Source: Chrysoperla carnea (Eukaryota; Arthropoda; Insecta; Neuroptera; Chrysopidae). Taken from it: a stretch of DNA of 64,000 nucleotides. Positions 25,601 to 38,100 of the stretch are shown piece by piece. Position 1 is the stretch's first letter. Each line of letters opens with the position of its first letter. Where the stretch lies: the NCBI RefSeq assembly GCF_905475395.1, contig NC_058339.1, positions 80,938,520-81,002,519 of the forward strand. The letters are read 5' to 3'. The notes beneath the pieces are model-generated. The model worked only from the letters and a program-made list of their open reading frames with translations. It searched no databases and was not told where the DNA came from. Made by a program: the position numbers and the translations under genes.

Positions 25601-28600
25601 AAATATTGGAATAACGGTCGTTAAAATATGTGTGATAGGTTTTTGGATTCGGAACGATGAATAGAAAAGTGTGTCAGAAGCATTTTCCAGCACATAGAAA
25701 ATTGTAAAACTTATAAACAATTAAAGATGGGAAGAAATTTATTTGGTTATTCGCCAATATTTCATAAAATATTAATATTTAAGAAATTTTCTTAAAGAGG
25801 TTTAAAAAAGATTTTTAAAGAGGCGTAAATTTCCAATAAAAAACTCGCACATCCGAAACTCGAAATCTCCAATATTTGTAATTTAAATTAACGCTGAAAA
25901 TAGGTCTTTTTCCGTCTTTTTTAAATTGTTGTAATATGATCAAAAAACGAATATCCGACTCTATATAATTTTTTTGTGATATTAAATATTAAAATTATTT
26001 CAAAAGAATTATGGTGTATTCTAAACACATCGAAAAATTTATACACGTTGGAAATTTATCTGAAAGTTAATTTTTCAATTACAAGTTAGACAATTGTTAG
26101 TTAACAAAACAATGTTTAAAAAAATGTTTAAATAATTGGCGTATAATTTTGGCTTCATGGAGCCTTTCAGGCCAAACCCGCGTACCAAGCGGACACGGTC
26201 TATAGTCTCGCCAATGAATACTTGCTTTCAGAATACAAAAAATGTACTAAAATTTAATTTAAAAAATATATAATTTTGATTTATTTAAAACAAACAGATG
26301 TCTACATATCTTTTATGTACAAATAAATTTAATTTTATTATAAAGTTATTAATTAATAATTTCTGAATTACTTAAAACTATTCACCATTTATTTTAAGAA
26401 TAAAATTCAATGTAAAAGAAAATTTAAATAACCATACCGTAATAAGTCTGTCTTTTAGTACCATATGTCTGATCAAGTTGCCTTAGGTATTTTCCAAGAC
26501 AATGAAATTGTTACTTTTAATAATAAGTAGTATATAATGAAATTATAATTAACTAGCTAAACCCGGCAACGCTTCAATATGACTTTATAACAATAGAGAT
26601 GAAATGGTTTCCAATTCAGGATAAAAGTATTTTAGAGAAATTATTGAAGGGTTAGAAAAATTATTCGCTACTCGAGGTGCTTACTCTAAGCAGGTGAAGT
26701 CACGTTTATCAGTTCTCTCCATTTATATATTATACTAAATTGATACCCGCCCGCTTCACTGGGCTTAAAAGTAAAAACAAACGATCTATAACCTCCATCC
26801 TCTCTTGATATACACAGTTTTCAATTTTGTTAAATGTAAAATAGTCATAATTCATTGAGTATATCAGAATAGAAAAAGCAAAATTACCATTAGTCGACTA
26901 GTTTGTTGTTCCACCTTTATAGAGTGTCGAGCAAAATTATTTTTGTATTTTTTATTTAATTAACGTTTTCAAGCAAAGTTTTTCAAAGTTTTAGTTTTTT
27001 TTACACATTTAAATTCATATTTTATGAGCAATTCGATGAATTGCAATAACATTAATTTTAATAATTAATAATCAATCATAAATCATAAAGTTAATACAAA
27101 TTAAAAAGCAAACAATTAAAAAGCGCCAGATGTAAGAAATGCATACTCATTTCAAAGTCAATCATTCACTGTAGGAGAGCTGCAACAACAACTTATACGA
27201 TCAGGAAATAAAACGAGGTATTATTTTATAAATTGTAGTTTTATTTTATTATTATACAAAGTATATATTTTCTTCTACGGTAGAATCTACACTACACTAA
27301 CTTATTTTATAATATCTTGTTTTTATGGGTTTTTAAAACAGTGTTGGGTTTATATTACGTTATTTTTTCAAGATTAATGCACCCTAAAGACTAAAAAGTA
27401 TTCCACTGTTGACTAAAATAAGAGAAAATTCTTTCATTCATGTTCATTCAATGAATTCGATGATAGAAGCAAATCAACCTCACAAAATTTCAAATGAAAA
27501 AAGTTTAAAATAAGGAACTGATTTTGTAAGAAAATATATATAAAAATTTTTAATAAATATTCTGAGATTGGTCCACTTGATTTATTTTCAGCAAGTCGAT
27601 TCGTGAGACTTTTGTTTTTCTATAAATTTCAAAAACACTTTTTATAGAGCTTAATTTATCCAATAAACATTTTTTATTGGATAAATTAAGCTCTATAAAA
27701 AAGAGGGGTAGTTTTTTAACTGTTTAGAAGTTTACTGTCTAGTTTTTGAAGATCGGTTGTGTATACTACGAGAATTTAAAGATGTAACGTCCCTCGCCGC
27801 TTTGTATAGAAACCGGTTCGAATCATATACAGGTCTAAACTTATATATTAGCTATAACTTTTTTTTCTAGTTAGAAATTCGTCATAAAATTTTTCGGAGA
27901 GTATTTCGATGATATACTAAGGAACATTTTAATGTAAAAAAATCACTATCCCTATATATTATAAATGTAAAAGTAAGGGTGTTTATTTGTTTGTTTGTTT
28001 GTGTGTTTGTTACGCTTTCACGCAAAAACTAGTGAATGGATTTGAATGACTAACTTAATAACAATAATATAGCTCGTACATCAGACTAACGCATGAGCTA
28101 TAATTCATGAAGATATTTATTTTTTTAATTTAAAAAAATTACATCTATGACATTTCACTATGAGTATCATTTTGAACCATAAATTAAATATTTCTGTAAA
28201 AATGGTGAACGAGATACAATTCATGGTCACCTGTTCTGATACACTCAGTGAATCAAGGCTATATAACATTTAAAATAAATTAAAATCTTTACATATATTT
28301 TGCCTGTATAAAACAATCCCAACTCCAATTTCGAGTGTTATGGAAGGGGGATAAGTGAGCAAAAGAATGGAGGCTATAACGCGGTGGTCTTTACTTTTAA
28401 GCGCAGGGAAGTGAGTGAATATCAAGCTAGTAAAATCTATAATCTAAAGTACGTGCCTGTATTAATTACTTATACGTTAGAATATGAATTACATTTATAA
28501 CCTTCGTTGTGTACAAAACTAACTCCTCTAATATAATGTATTCTAACCGTTTTTTTTTATAATGTATATAACTAATATAAAGCATATACCGTTTTCAATA

Positions 28601-31600
28601 ACCAGATTTTTATAAATACTTTCTTTTAAAAATACAAGCAAGAAAGAAAGACACAACTCTAATAGGTTAAAATACTCGGAATACTTTAAAACAGGATTAT
28701 TATATTCTTGGCTGCAATAATGTACATTTTAGTTCGTTTCTAGTTTTGTACGTGTGCTGAAAAAAAAACTCTAAAAGTGAAGCATTAAATTAATATTTTG
28801 GGAAAAAAATAAATGTACTTACAAAATCAGTGCTTTGTACGAAACGAAGTTGTTAGGTACAAATATAAACGCATAATTATGTACATACACAGGGTATTCA
28901 AAAGTTCCGGAAACCAAACAGAGATAAAAAATATAAAACTACAAAAATTATTGAATTTTTAATAACATAGTCGACTTGAAATTTTCAAATGAAAACCCTA
29001 AGTTTATAGCTTGAGGCATACCATCACCATCGATTTCGAAAATTTTTAAGTTCCTACTTTATCTCCCAAACCTTATGTTCGTATTTTTATAATTGCAGAA
29101 AAGGATATGGTGGATATACTTAAAACAGTGATCTCAGCTTACTACGATAAGTCTACTACGATAATCGGGAAAAAGCTTACATACTTCATCAAAAAAACAT
29201 GAAAAAACTTTTCTATTCCTTACCGATTCTTTTGTAATTTTGAAAAAAAGATTAATTATTACTTATTATTGTTGTTCACATTTTAATTATGCACACAATA
29301 TTTACATCATGGTCCGTTCGACTAATTTTTGATATATAATATGTTACATTCAATCGTAAACTAATTATTGACAAATTCTTGTCTAGTAATCTTAATTAAA
29401 GAGAATTGAAAAAAATACACTCGAACCAGGACTCGAACCCGGACTTCTTGGATTCATGTCAAGCGCCCTACCAATTAGGCTATTCGAGTTCTAGACACGA
29501 ATGCAATTTTTTCAACTCCATGATTTTTTTACTTTGTTTATCCACTTTATTTATTAAAATGCATAATTAAAATGTGAACAACAATAATAAGTAATAATAA
29601 TAAATAAAGTGGATAAACAAAGTAAAAAAATCATTGAGTTGAAAAAATTGCATTCGTGTCTAGAACTCGAATAGCCTAATTGGTAGGGCGCTTGACATGA
29701 ATCCAAGAAGTCCGGGTTCGAGTCCTGGTTCGAGTGTATTTTTTTCAATTCTCTTTAAAAAAGATTAATTATTAAAAAACGTTCGTGCAAAGAAGGAAAA
29801 GGATTTATCTATAACAGAAGCCACTCACGTCATTATTTTTAATCTTTATTTTAAACTACATCTGAATATACAATTAAATATTTATGATATAGGTGGAGTC
29901 GATTACTTCGTTCTTATCCAGGTGACGATAGTGTGATCATTTTACCGCCCCACTAATTATAATTGATCAGACTGCCGCAGCCTGATTACGAACCCGCAAC
30001 TTTCCAGTCTCAGTAGTCAAACGGTTATAGACCATGGCGCCTTTATTCGCTCAGCCACTAAGCGTAACACTTCTAATGGAACTTACAAATAACAATTTTA
30101 TTAAATAACATTTCAATTTTTACTAACAATAAAAGAAAAAATTATCTCTATAAAAATTGACTTTTATTGATCTATAAATATTGATTTATTTCAATATTTC
30201 CATAAATATTGATGGATATTCTGAGTAAAGAAGGGTTAAAGGAAAGTATACCTTTAAATTACTGTTATTTTGTATTTGAATTTATGTTAAGGTTATTGGT
30301 GTAATAAATATAATCAATTAACAAAAATATAACCTAAATTCAAAATAAATTCCAAAATGATTTTAAGATTCATCATTTTTAAATTACTTTAAGATATTTT
30401 TAATCATTGTTTGAAATACAAAAAATTTAAGTAATTAACATCTAGCATTTTTCAAAATTGTTACTTTTATAATTAAAAATCCTTGCATTCTCAAGTTAAT
30501 TAAGCTAACCATTTTATCACTTTTATCCCAAAGTGATCCGATTGGAACGAAAAAAAATTATTTTAAAAATATTATTAAAACTTATTAACTGGTTGTCATA
30601 AATCCAAGAAATCTCATGAATTTTAATATAATTTTTTAATAAACACTTTAATTGCACCAACCACCTTAATATGAAAATCTAAAAGTATTGATGTTAAATT
30701 TTAGTTTGTTTTGTTTTGTAAAAATATATTATTAAACATTTTACTGTATTTTAAACACCATTTTTATTATAATATTATTATTATTGTAGAAGAAAAACAG
30801 ATGTTAATACAATAAATTTTACAATTTTACATGAAATAAAAATGGATTTTTTTTTTCATTTTGTACTCAATGATGAATAGTTCAATTATGCATTATCTAT
30901 TTATTAATAATAATTATAATAATAAATACTAATGAATAGATTTTACAATAACATATGTTTGTTTAATTCCATGTGAAATATTTTCAAACACCTATTTTAT
31001 TGAAAGTACTGGGAGTTCGTAAGTAATTTAGATAGTTAAATCGTAGCAATATGGAATCAAGTTTGGTTGTTCTTAATATATTTGTCCTGTATACAACGTG
31101 TTCTGTTATTGACTGCAGAAACCTAGCTTCCGAAAATAAGATCATCAAGAGCAACAAAAAAACTATTTTCCAAATCTGGATCTGAGGCCTTATTTGGGAG
31201 ATACGGACATGACAAAAATTGATATATTTGTTCATTCACTGACTATCATTCGATAACCAGTAGCCAATAATAATCAGTAGATATTAGTAAGTTTCACTTA
31301 ATCATACCCGTATCTCCCAAATAAGGCCTCAGATTCAAATTTGGAAAATAGTTTTTTTGTTGCTCTTGATGAGCTTATTTTTGGAAGCTAGGTTTATGCA
31401 GTGAATAACAAAACACGTTGTTTATCACACAAAAAATTACTCCACTACCGTGCTCATACATCCTTAATTAATCGGGCACAACGAGTTTTTTTTAAATAAT
31501 TTTTTAAGCTTTTAACTTTAATTTAAATAGTTTTTTTTTTTAATTTCTTCCAACTAAGTAGTTTTGGAGAAATCTATGAAAACATATCATCCATCTACCG

Positions 31601-34600
31601 TTTTATGTTAAATATGTCTAGGTACTTTTGAAGTCGTTTATTGAAATAATCGTGCAACTCCCCCCTTAAAATTTTCGTAATTGAATTTTAGACATAAAAT
31701 ATCAAGCTTTATATTTAAATTGCCTTGGTGCTCGTACATCCTTAATGCAATTGGGTTTTTTGATTTTTTTAAATTTATTTCTTTTATTTTAATAACAATA
31801 ATTTAAAATAAAATAAATAAATCCCGTTAAGTTTTTTAAAATGTTTATTGCATGATAATAAATTTTGACGTAATATTGATGCATTTTTGCATGCATGCAT
31901 TAATAATGCGTTTCATTTAGTTTTATAAATATGAGTTAAGTTAATTTATTTAATGACTTAAAGACTCAAGTGTACTTAATGACAAGTATTATTATTAATT
32001 GCTAGTCAATAATAAATATGTTAAGTTTATTGGAATTTTCTAAAGAAATTTAAAAATTCATATTTCCAAGAAATTGTTATTTCCGTGGAGCGCTGACATT
32101 TAATTACGATTTTACTGTTTTTTTATTTCAACAATTATACCTGGCATACATATAATATATATCATGTCCTTAGCCACCTTTTAATGAGAGTCAAATATAA
32201 AAAAAATTTCAAGGAAAAAATTGCTCGTGTCAAAGGGAGGGGGGAGCATTAGGCATCTTGATGACCCTTGACCTTCAAGGTCAAGTAAAAGTCAAATCGT
32301 TTTCGTTACTGTTAAGACGTAGAAGGCCGTATATCTTAAGTTTTCAAAATATATACGAATTTGTATACAATAATTATAAATAATTCCATCATTGGTATCT
32401 ATAGTATTTAAACAATAAACTCTGTTAATTATACTTTTCATTTATTTTTTTTTTTTTTTTCAGTATTAAATGTGGCTGCTGGTAAAGCTCCAATGCAAAT
32501 TAGTACCGATGATGGAGGTATTCCACAAAAGGCAATTGATGGGAGCACAAGTTCATTTTATACGGGTGACACATGTACTCTAACAAAAGTGGAACGTGTT
32601 CCATGGTGGTACGTCAATTTATTGGAACCATATATGGTACAATTGGTACGATTAGATTTTGGAAATTCATGTTGTGGTAAGTTCAATTCTATTTTAACAC
32701 CTGCCTAACGAGTTCTCTGGCCCAAACGCCATAAGAGTTCTCATTTTTCAAAATTAAACAACTAACCTATTATTATTAAATAATTGTTTTTTCGTTCAAA
32801 ATTACCGCAGTTATAATGCCGTAACTATTAAGATATTAATAGAGCAATAAGCTGGAATAATACTGTGCTTGAAATTCGTAGGAAATTCTTAAAAATTAGA
32901 ACTAAAAAACTTAAAACATTTATTGAGCATTCAAATTTAGGTTAGGTTAGGTTAGGTTATATTGACTGTCCACGAAGGACATACTTAGCCCATTTAAATT
33001 TAGATTTTTGTATAAAATAATTGTTTAAAAGTAAATTGCAAAGATACTTTTTTATATAAAAGTAATTAATTATGCACTTTATACGTAAAACTATTTTTAA
33101 AAAAACTTTTATATAGAATATAAACAAATTTTCTGGAACTTATTATTTGGCATATTTAGTCTGTAAATTGTTTAATTTTCATTTTTACCTAATCAAAAAA
33201 TTACCTAAATATTCAATTTAAATGATTGATAAGAATATTTATAAATAAATATGTTTTCGAAATCAGATTTAATTAATTTGATTTTTTATGCTACTAAAAT
33301 ATTTAATCAATAAATTTTCTATCTTGTGGCGATTTTATATGTTTTGTGAGTTTACCCTTAGATATAGATCTTTTTAAAAAAAAAATCCCCAGAAAATATG
33401 TAAAATTTTTTTAAGTTAAATTACATTTTCCACATACAGTGTGTCGCATTTAAGATGAAGACACCTTCATATTTTCGATATTTATAGAAATATCACATTT
33501 TTCAATATACTTTATAGAAATCTGAACACTTAACTCAGCCAATACAAATTCACATACATGGCCGATTCTTAATATTTGGCCAAGTGTCAGAAATGGTTAG
33601 AGATATCGAAAAAAAATTATTAGAAAAAGTGCCAGTATTTCAATAAACGTAAATAATTTTGATTCAAAGCAGCTTTTTAAATATTCTCTAACTTTTCGAT
33701 ATCTCTAACCATCTCTGACACTTGACAAAATATTTGTCAATTGGTAGTAGGCTGAGTTTAAAGTTCAGATTTTGGTTTAGTATCTTAAAAAATATAACTG
33801 TGCAAAATTTCAAATCGATATTCCTATAAATAACTGAGAGTGTCTTCATCTTAAATGCGACACACTGTATATTAACTAAAACAAAATATAAATAAAGGAT
33901 ATATATAAGTTAGATTTTTTAATAAATCGAAACGTATTATCTGCTTCAAACTTACTAAATCTATTTTTGAAGTTTATTAGAATGAATCGCCATCTTTAAT
34001 GTGGAATCTTCCAATATTTGTCTAAATCCTAACACGGATACAATTTTCATAATAGCGACAATAATCATTAAAATTTGTATTGCCTGTTTCAAATATAAAT
34101 TTTATTTATTTATTAAATATTAAAAAGAATAAAATTATTAAAATTAATTGACTACATAATGAATTAATTAATAAACAAAATTAAATTAAAGTAGAACTTT
34201 CTATATCAAGTTTATTTTTAGTGAATTGTTTAATAAAACAGTTTATTTTGTGCATTCAATTTCTCTGATGACCGCAATTTTTTTTTTTTTAATTAAGAGC
34301 AATAATACGCAGTCAATGGCTGATGATACACCAAAATGACAAACCACATTATAATGTTAAATCAACTAAAGAATAATTTATTATTATAATTAGGATTCAG
34401 TATCAAAAATTATTATTACAAATATGTATATGTTATATATACAGCGTAATCTGTTATTGACTGCAGAAACCTAGCTTCCGAAAATAAGCTTATCAAGAGC
34501 AACAAAAAACTTAAAACCTAATTTGGGAGATACGGGTAAGGAAAAATTGATAAATTTGTTCATTCACTGACTATCATTCGGTAACCAGTAGCCAATGATA

Positions 34601-35128
34601 ATCAGTAGATATTAGTAAATTTCACTTAATAATGGAAGGGATTTTAAAAAAAGTATAAAATTATTTAATTGGTTTTGGTCAAATCTCACTTTTTATATTT
34701 TTATTATATTTTTGCGAAAAAACATTAGATTATAAGTAAACAAACAAATTACGTCTTAATGGGCGTGGTTTGTTTGTTTACGTCCAATGATATAATTTTA
34801 ATTAAGAGTTGTTCATCGACTAAAGAAATTTTCTAGATTTTTTCATTTTTCATAATACAAACCAGAGATGTGGTGCCCACTGCCGGACACATTTTTTAAG
34901 AGGGCCTCCAGGAGATCGCCTACAAAAACACTACCATATCAAATTTTTTAAATCGGCACGGAATCTTGTTTTTAAAGAAATGACCTATATGTATACGTTT
35001 TTAACACGCTTATATTAGCTTCACCTGTATGTATGTATGTATGTATGTTTGTATGTAACTCTCTAATATCATAAACATGCATAGGACATCATCAGTTATA
35101 TACATTTATTATATACTACCGATAACCA

Positions 35129-35190
<62 letters not shown>

Positions 35191-38100
35191 TTAGAACAAA
35201 CAATAAGCGTGTTTTTTAGTTTTTTAAACTATATTCTTATTATATTTGTGGAAATAAATAGTCTTCCCAAAAAAAAACAACTGAAGAAAAACGTGTTCTT
35301 TTTGCGCTTGCAAGTGGATATAACCCCTTAATTTGTGGATGTATTGCCTCAGGTGATTCGGTCTGGATAATTTGCCGCGAGAGAATTATCATCTGGTGGT
35401 TTGTTGCGCAGCCTTTGCTAATAATTCAAAAAAAAAAAAAATGTATACTAAATAATTGTAGGTATCAACTCACGAACCATTAATTGCATCAGACAAATAC
35501 CTGTAATATATAACTAATTGAATTTAATTTGGTCTGTTTTAAATATTTTTTATTAAAATAAATACAAAATTAAATGAAATTAATAAACGTTGGTTGTTTG
35601 TTTGTTGTCTCATCATCAGACTCAGTGTAATAATAATAATAATAATAATAATAATGAAAGTAATTTTTATTTTTTTAAATAAATTAAAATACTTACTTGA
35701 TTAATTTCATTTTTATTTGATTGTATCATTTTATTATAATCGTCACAAATTATATTTTTACTTATTTATTTTTTAATATTTTTATTTATTTTTTAAATAG
35801 AATGCTTTTTAAATAAAAGTATAGCATTTGACTTTTATTTTATAACGCCTGTAAAAGTGAGAGAAAATTTTCTTTGTCGGGGAACCTGAAAAATTTTTTA
35901 TTGCAATGCTCTTTTAGTCCCATTTTGTTAAGAACATCCTTTAGCCGCCAATGTTAATTGAAAAATATTAAATTACAAGAAAAAATAATTTTTTTATAAT
36001 AGTTTAAGTCTTTATCTATCGTATAGTGAAGTTTCAATCACGCTTTACCGTCTAAATTTTTTGAAAAAAATTTTCAAAAATATTAACATTTGCTTACAGC
36101 CTTACAAGAAAGTAGCACCCTACCAACTTTTCTTGAATTAAACCACTAGTTATCGATTAGATGGTGTTGAAAATTAGTTTTTCTAAATATTTAGGTTTCT
36201 GTTTTTGCACTAGAATATATAATTGACCGTGAAATTTATTGAGAAATAGGTAAATAATAAACTGAAAAAAAGTACTAGCAAAAAAAATTGTCCTTTAGGC
36301 AGCAAGTAAATACTTTGATTTAAGACAATATTTTCTTGAAGTAAAATGCCTATTTTATTGAATTAAGTAGGTCCTTTCGCCGCCTATGTTAATTAAAAAA
36401 AAAAAAAAAAAAAACACAATTTACTTTCAATCAGTGAAAGGACTATCTCAAGATATCATTCAACGATCAGCTTGATCTTTTCAATTTTAAGCTTTTCGCG
36501 GAATTAAAAATTTTCTTCAATTCCCTGTATCGGCCAAGGCCGTTTTCAAAATGACCCAGTCTGTAATGCGCTTTATTGTTAAAAGATTATTTTAGAATGT
36601 TTTATTTTCAAAAAGATTTGTCTATTAAATTCATTTAATCATTCAATAACTTTCTCCATTTTTTTAATCGTTTCTACCCAATCATATTCACCGATGATAA
36701 TTTATAATTGATCACTTTACCATTCATAAAAAATTCTTTTGACTTATAATTATCATTTAATTAGACGTTACCTCTCATCTCGACACAAAATTTTTGACAA
36801 TACCTACATTTAATTAATTGCTACAGGTTTTTACAGAAGATAAAATTTTTTTACTTGTTTTTATGAAGCGTGGATAATTTTATATAAATAAAAATTGTGT
36901 TAGTTTGCAAAATAATTTATAATTTAATTATTATGAAGAAAATTATTTATTAAAATGTCTAAGATCATTTTTTATTAATTTATATGATAAAAAATATTCT
37001 GAAGCGATTCGGTCAATACTATTTATTTGTAGAAAAAAGGAGCATTTATTAAACGGGATCAATGACGGATATTATCGGATCTATACAAATATAAAAAATT
37101 TAAAAATCGTCATATAAAACGACTCTCAATTAAAAAATTCTATTTGTTTTCAGGTCCAAATAAGCCAGCCACTGTGATCATACGTGTTGGTAATAATCGT
37201 CCCGATTTAGGTACAAATCCAATATGCAATCGTTTCACTGGATATATTGAAGAAGGTCAACCGTTATTCTTACCATGTAATCCACCGATGCCGGGTGCAT
37301 TTGTCAGTGTACATTTAGAATTACAAACACCTACACAATTATCGATATGTGAAGCATTTGTTTATACAGATCAGGTAATTAGTAAATTAGATTAATAAGA
37401 GAGAGTTTTATTACAGAATTATATTCATTACATGTATATATTATATTAAAGGGGGAATTTAAGCACAATATCGAGACAAAACGAAATACTTGAGTCAAAT
37501 TTAGTGATGAAACAATAAATTTCTAAGATATCGACTGAAATTTCTCCGGGATATGACCCTTGGCAAAAGAGTTTGGGTGATATCTCTGAAACTTCTCGTT
37601 CAATCGTCAAAGGAACTCGATTTTTGTATTTTCTGGGTCAAAATTACTCTATAAAATGATTTTTATCAAAATCGGATGCAATTTCCTCCACTTGGATAAA
37701 ATCAATAAAATCAACAACAATAAATTTTCCGGAGTTTTTGGTATATCGCCTAAAATATTGTACGAAAAGTTTTTTTTCGGAGCATTTTGTGAGATTTTTC
37801 GAAAAATACTCATCTGATTGTGTAATTAACTGAATTTATATATTTTTTAGGTCTTAATTACTCGTAGAATGTGAAAATCTCGAAAATCTGATACATTTGG
37901 TAATGAAACGACAAACACAATTTTAGGCGATATCCCGATTTTGTATTTTTTGGTCAACATTACCCTAGAAGATGACTTTTATCGCACCTCTTCTAGAATT
38001 TCACGAAAAAATCTAGAATTTCATATGAAAAAATTTTGTTTCGGAATTTGAAGAAACTTTGATGAAAATTTGAAATAATTACGATTCCAAACATGGAAAA

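Larger units (their letters stand above)
29262..29756. mobile_element. Foldback element carrying two inverted tRNA-like units
   Basis: The 495-bp body is flanked by direct AAAAAAGATTAATTATTA (29244-29261 and 29757-29774). The arms 29386-29552 and 29597-29772 are inverted copies over about 165 bp with few mismatches. The 44-base loop itself matches, inverted, the left end at 29253-29293. Each arm holds one 71-base cloverleaf. Confidence 0.75.
13622..32463. other. Lectin gene intron, 18.8 kb
   Basis: Bounded by GTAAGT and TTTTTTCAG. Holds the hAT remnant, several MITEs, family A copies, Helitron ends, the tRNA-like foldback and a SINE, listed separately. Unlisted stretches (13883-14739, 17173-18800, 20786-21272, 22118-22945, 23017-23950, 24237-26550, 28431-29242, 30071-31079, 31749-32463) are AT-rich with no gene seen. 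Confidence 0.8.
34641..37153. other. Lectin intron, simple repeats
   Basis: No gene. Contains a GTAT microsatellite at about 35022-35055, an AT dinucleotide run at 35133-35188, an AAT/TAA run at 35629-35656, and an A run at 36393-36413. The frame at 35077-35331 exists only because of the AT run. Confidence 0.8.

Noticed and set aside
32937..32960. TTAGG repeats as telomeric or interstitial telomere sequence
   Set aside because: Only four units, followed by an interspersed sequence that recurs inverted at 41340-41428, so it is the edge of a dispersed repeat.
35077..35331. 84-codon ORF (IYIYIY...)
   Set aside because: Created by the AT microsatellite; no gene features.
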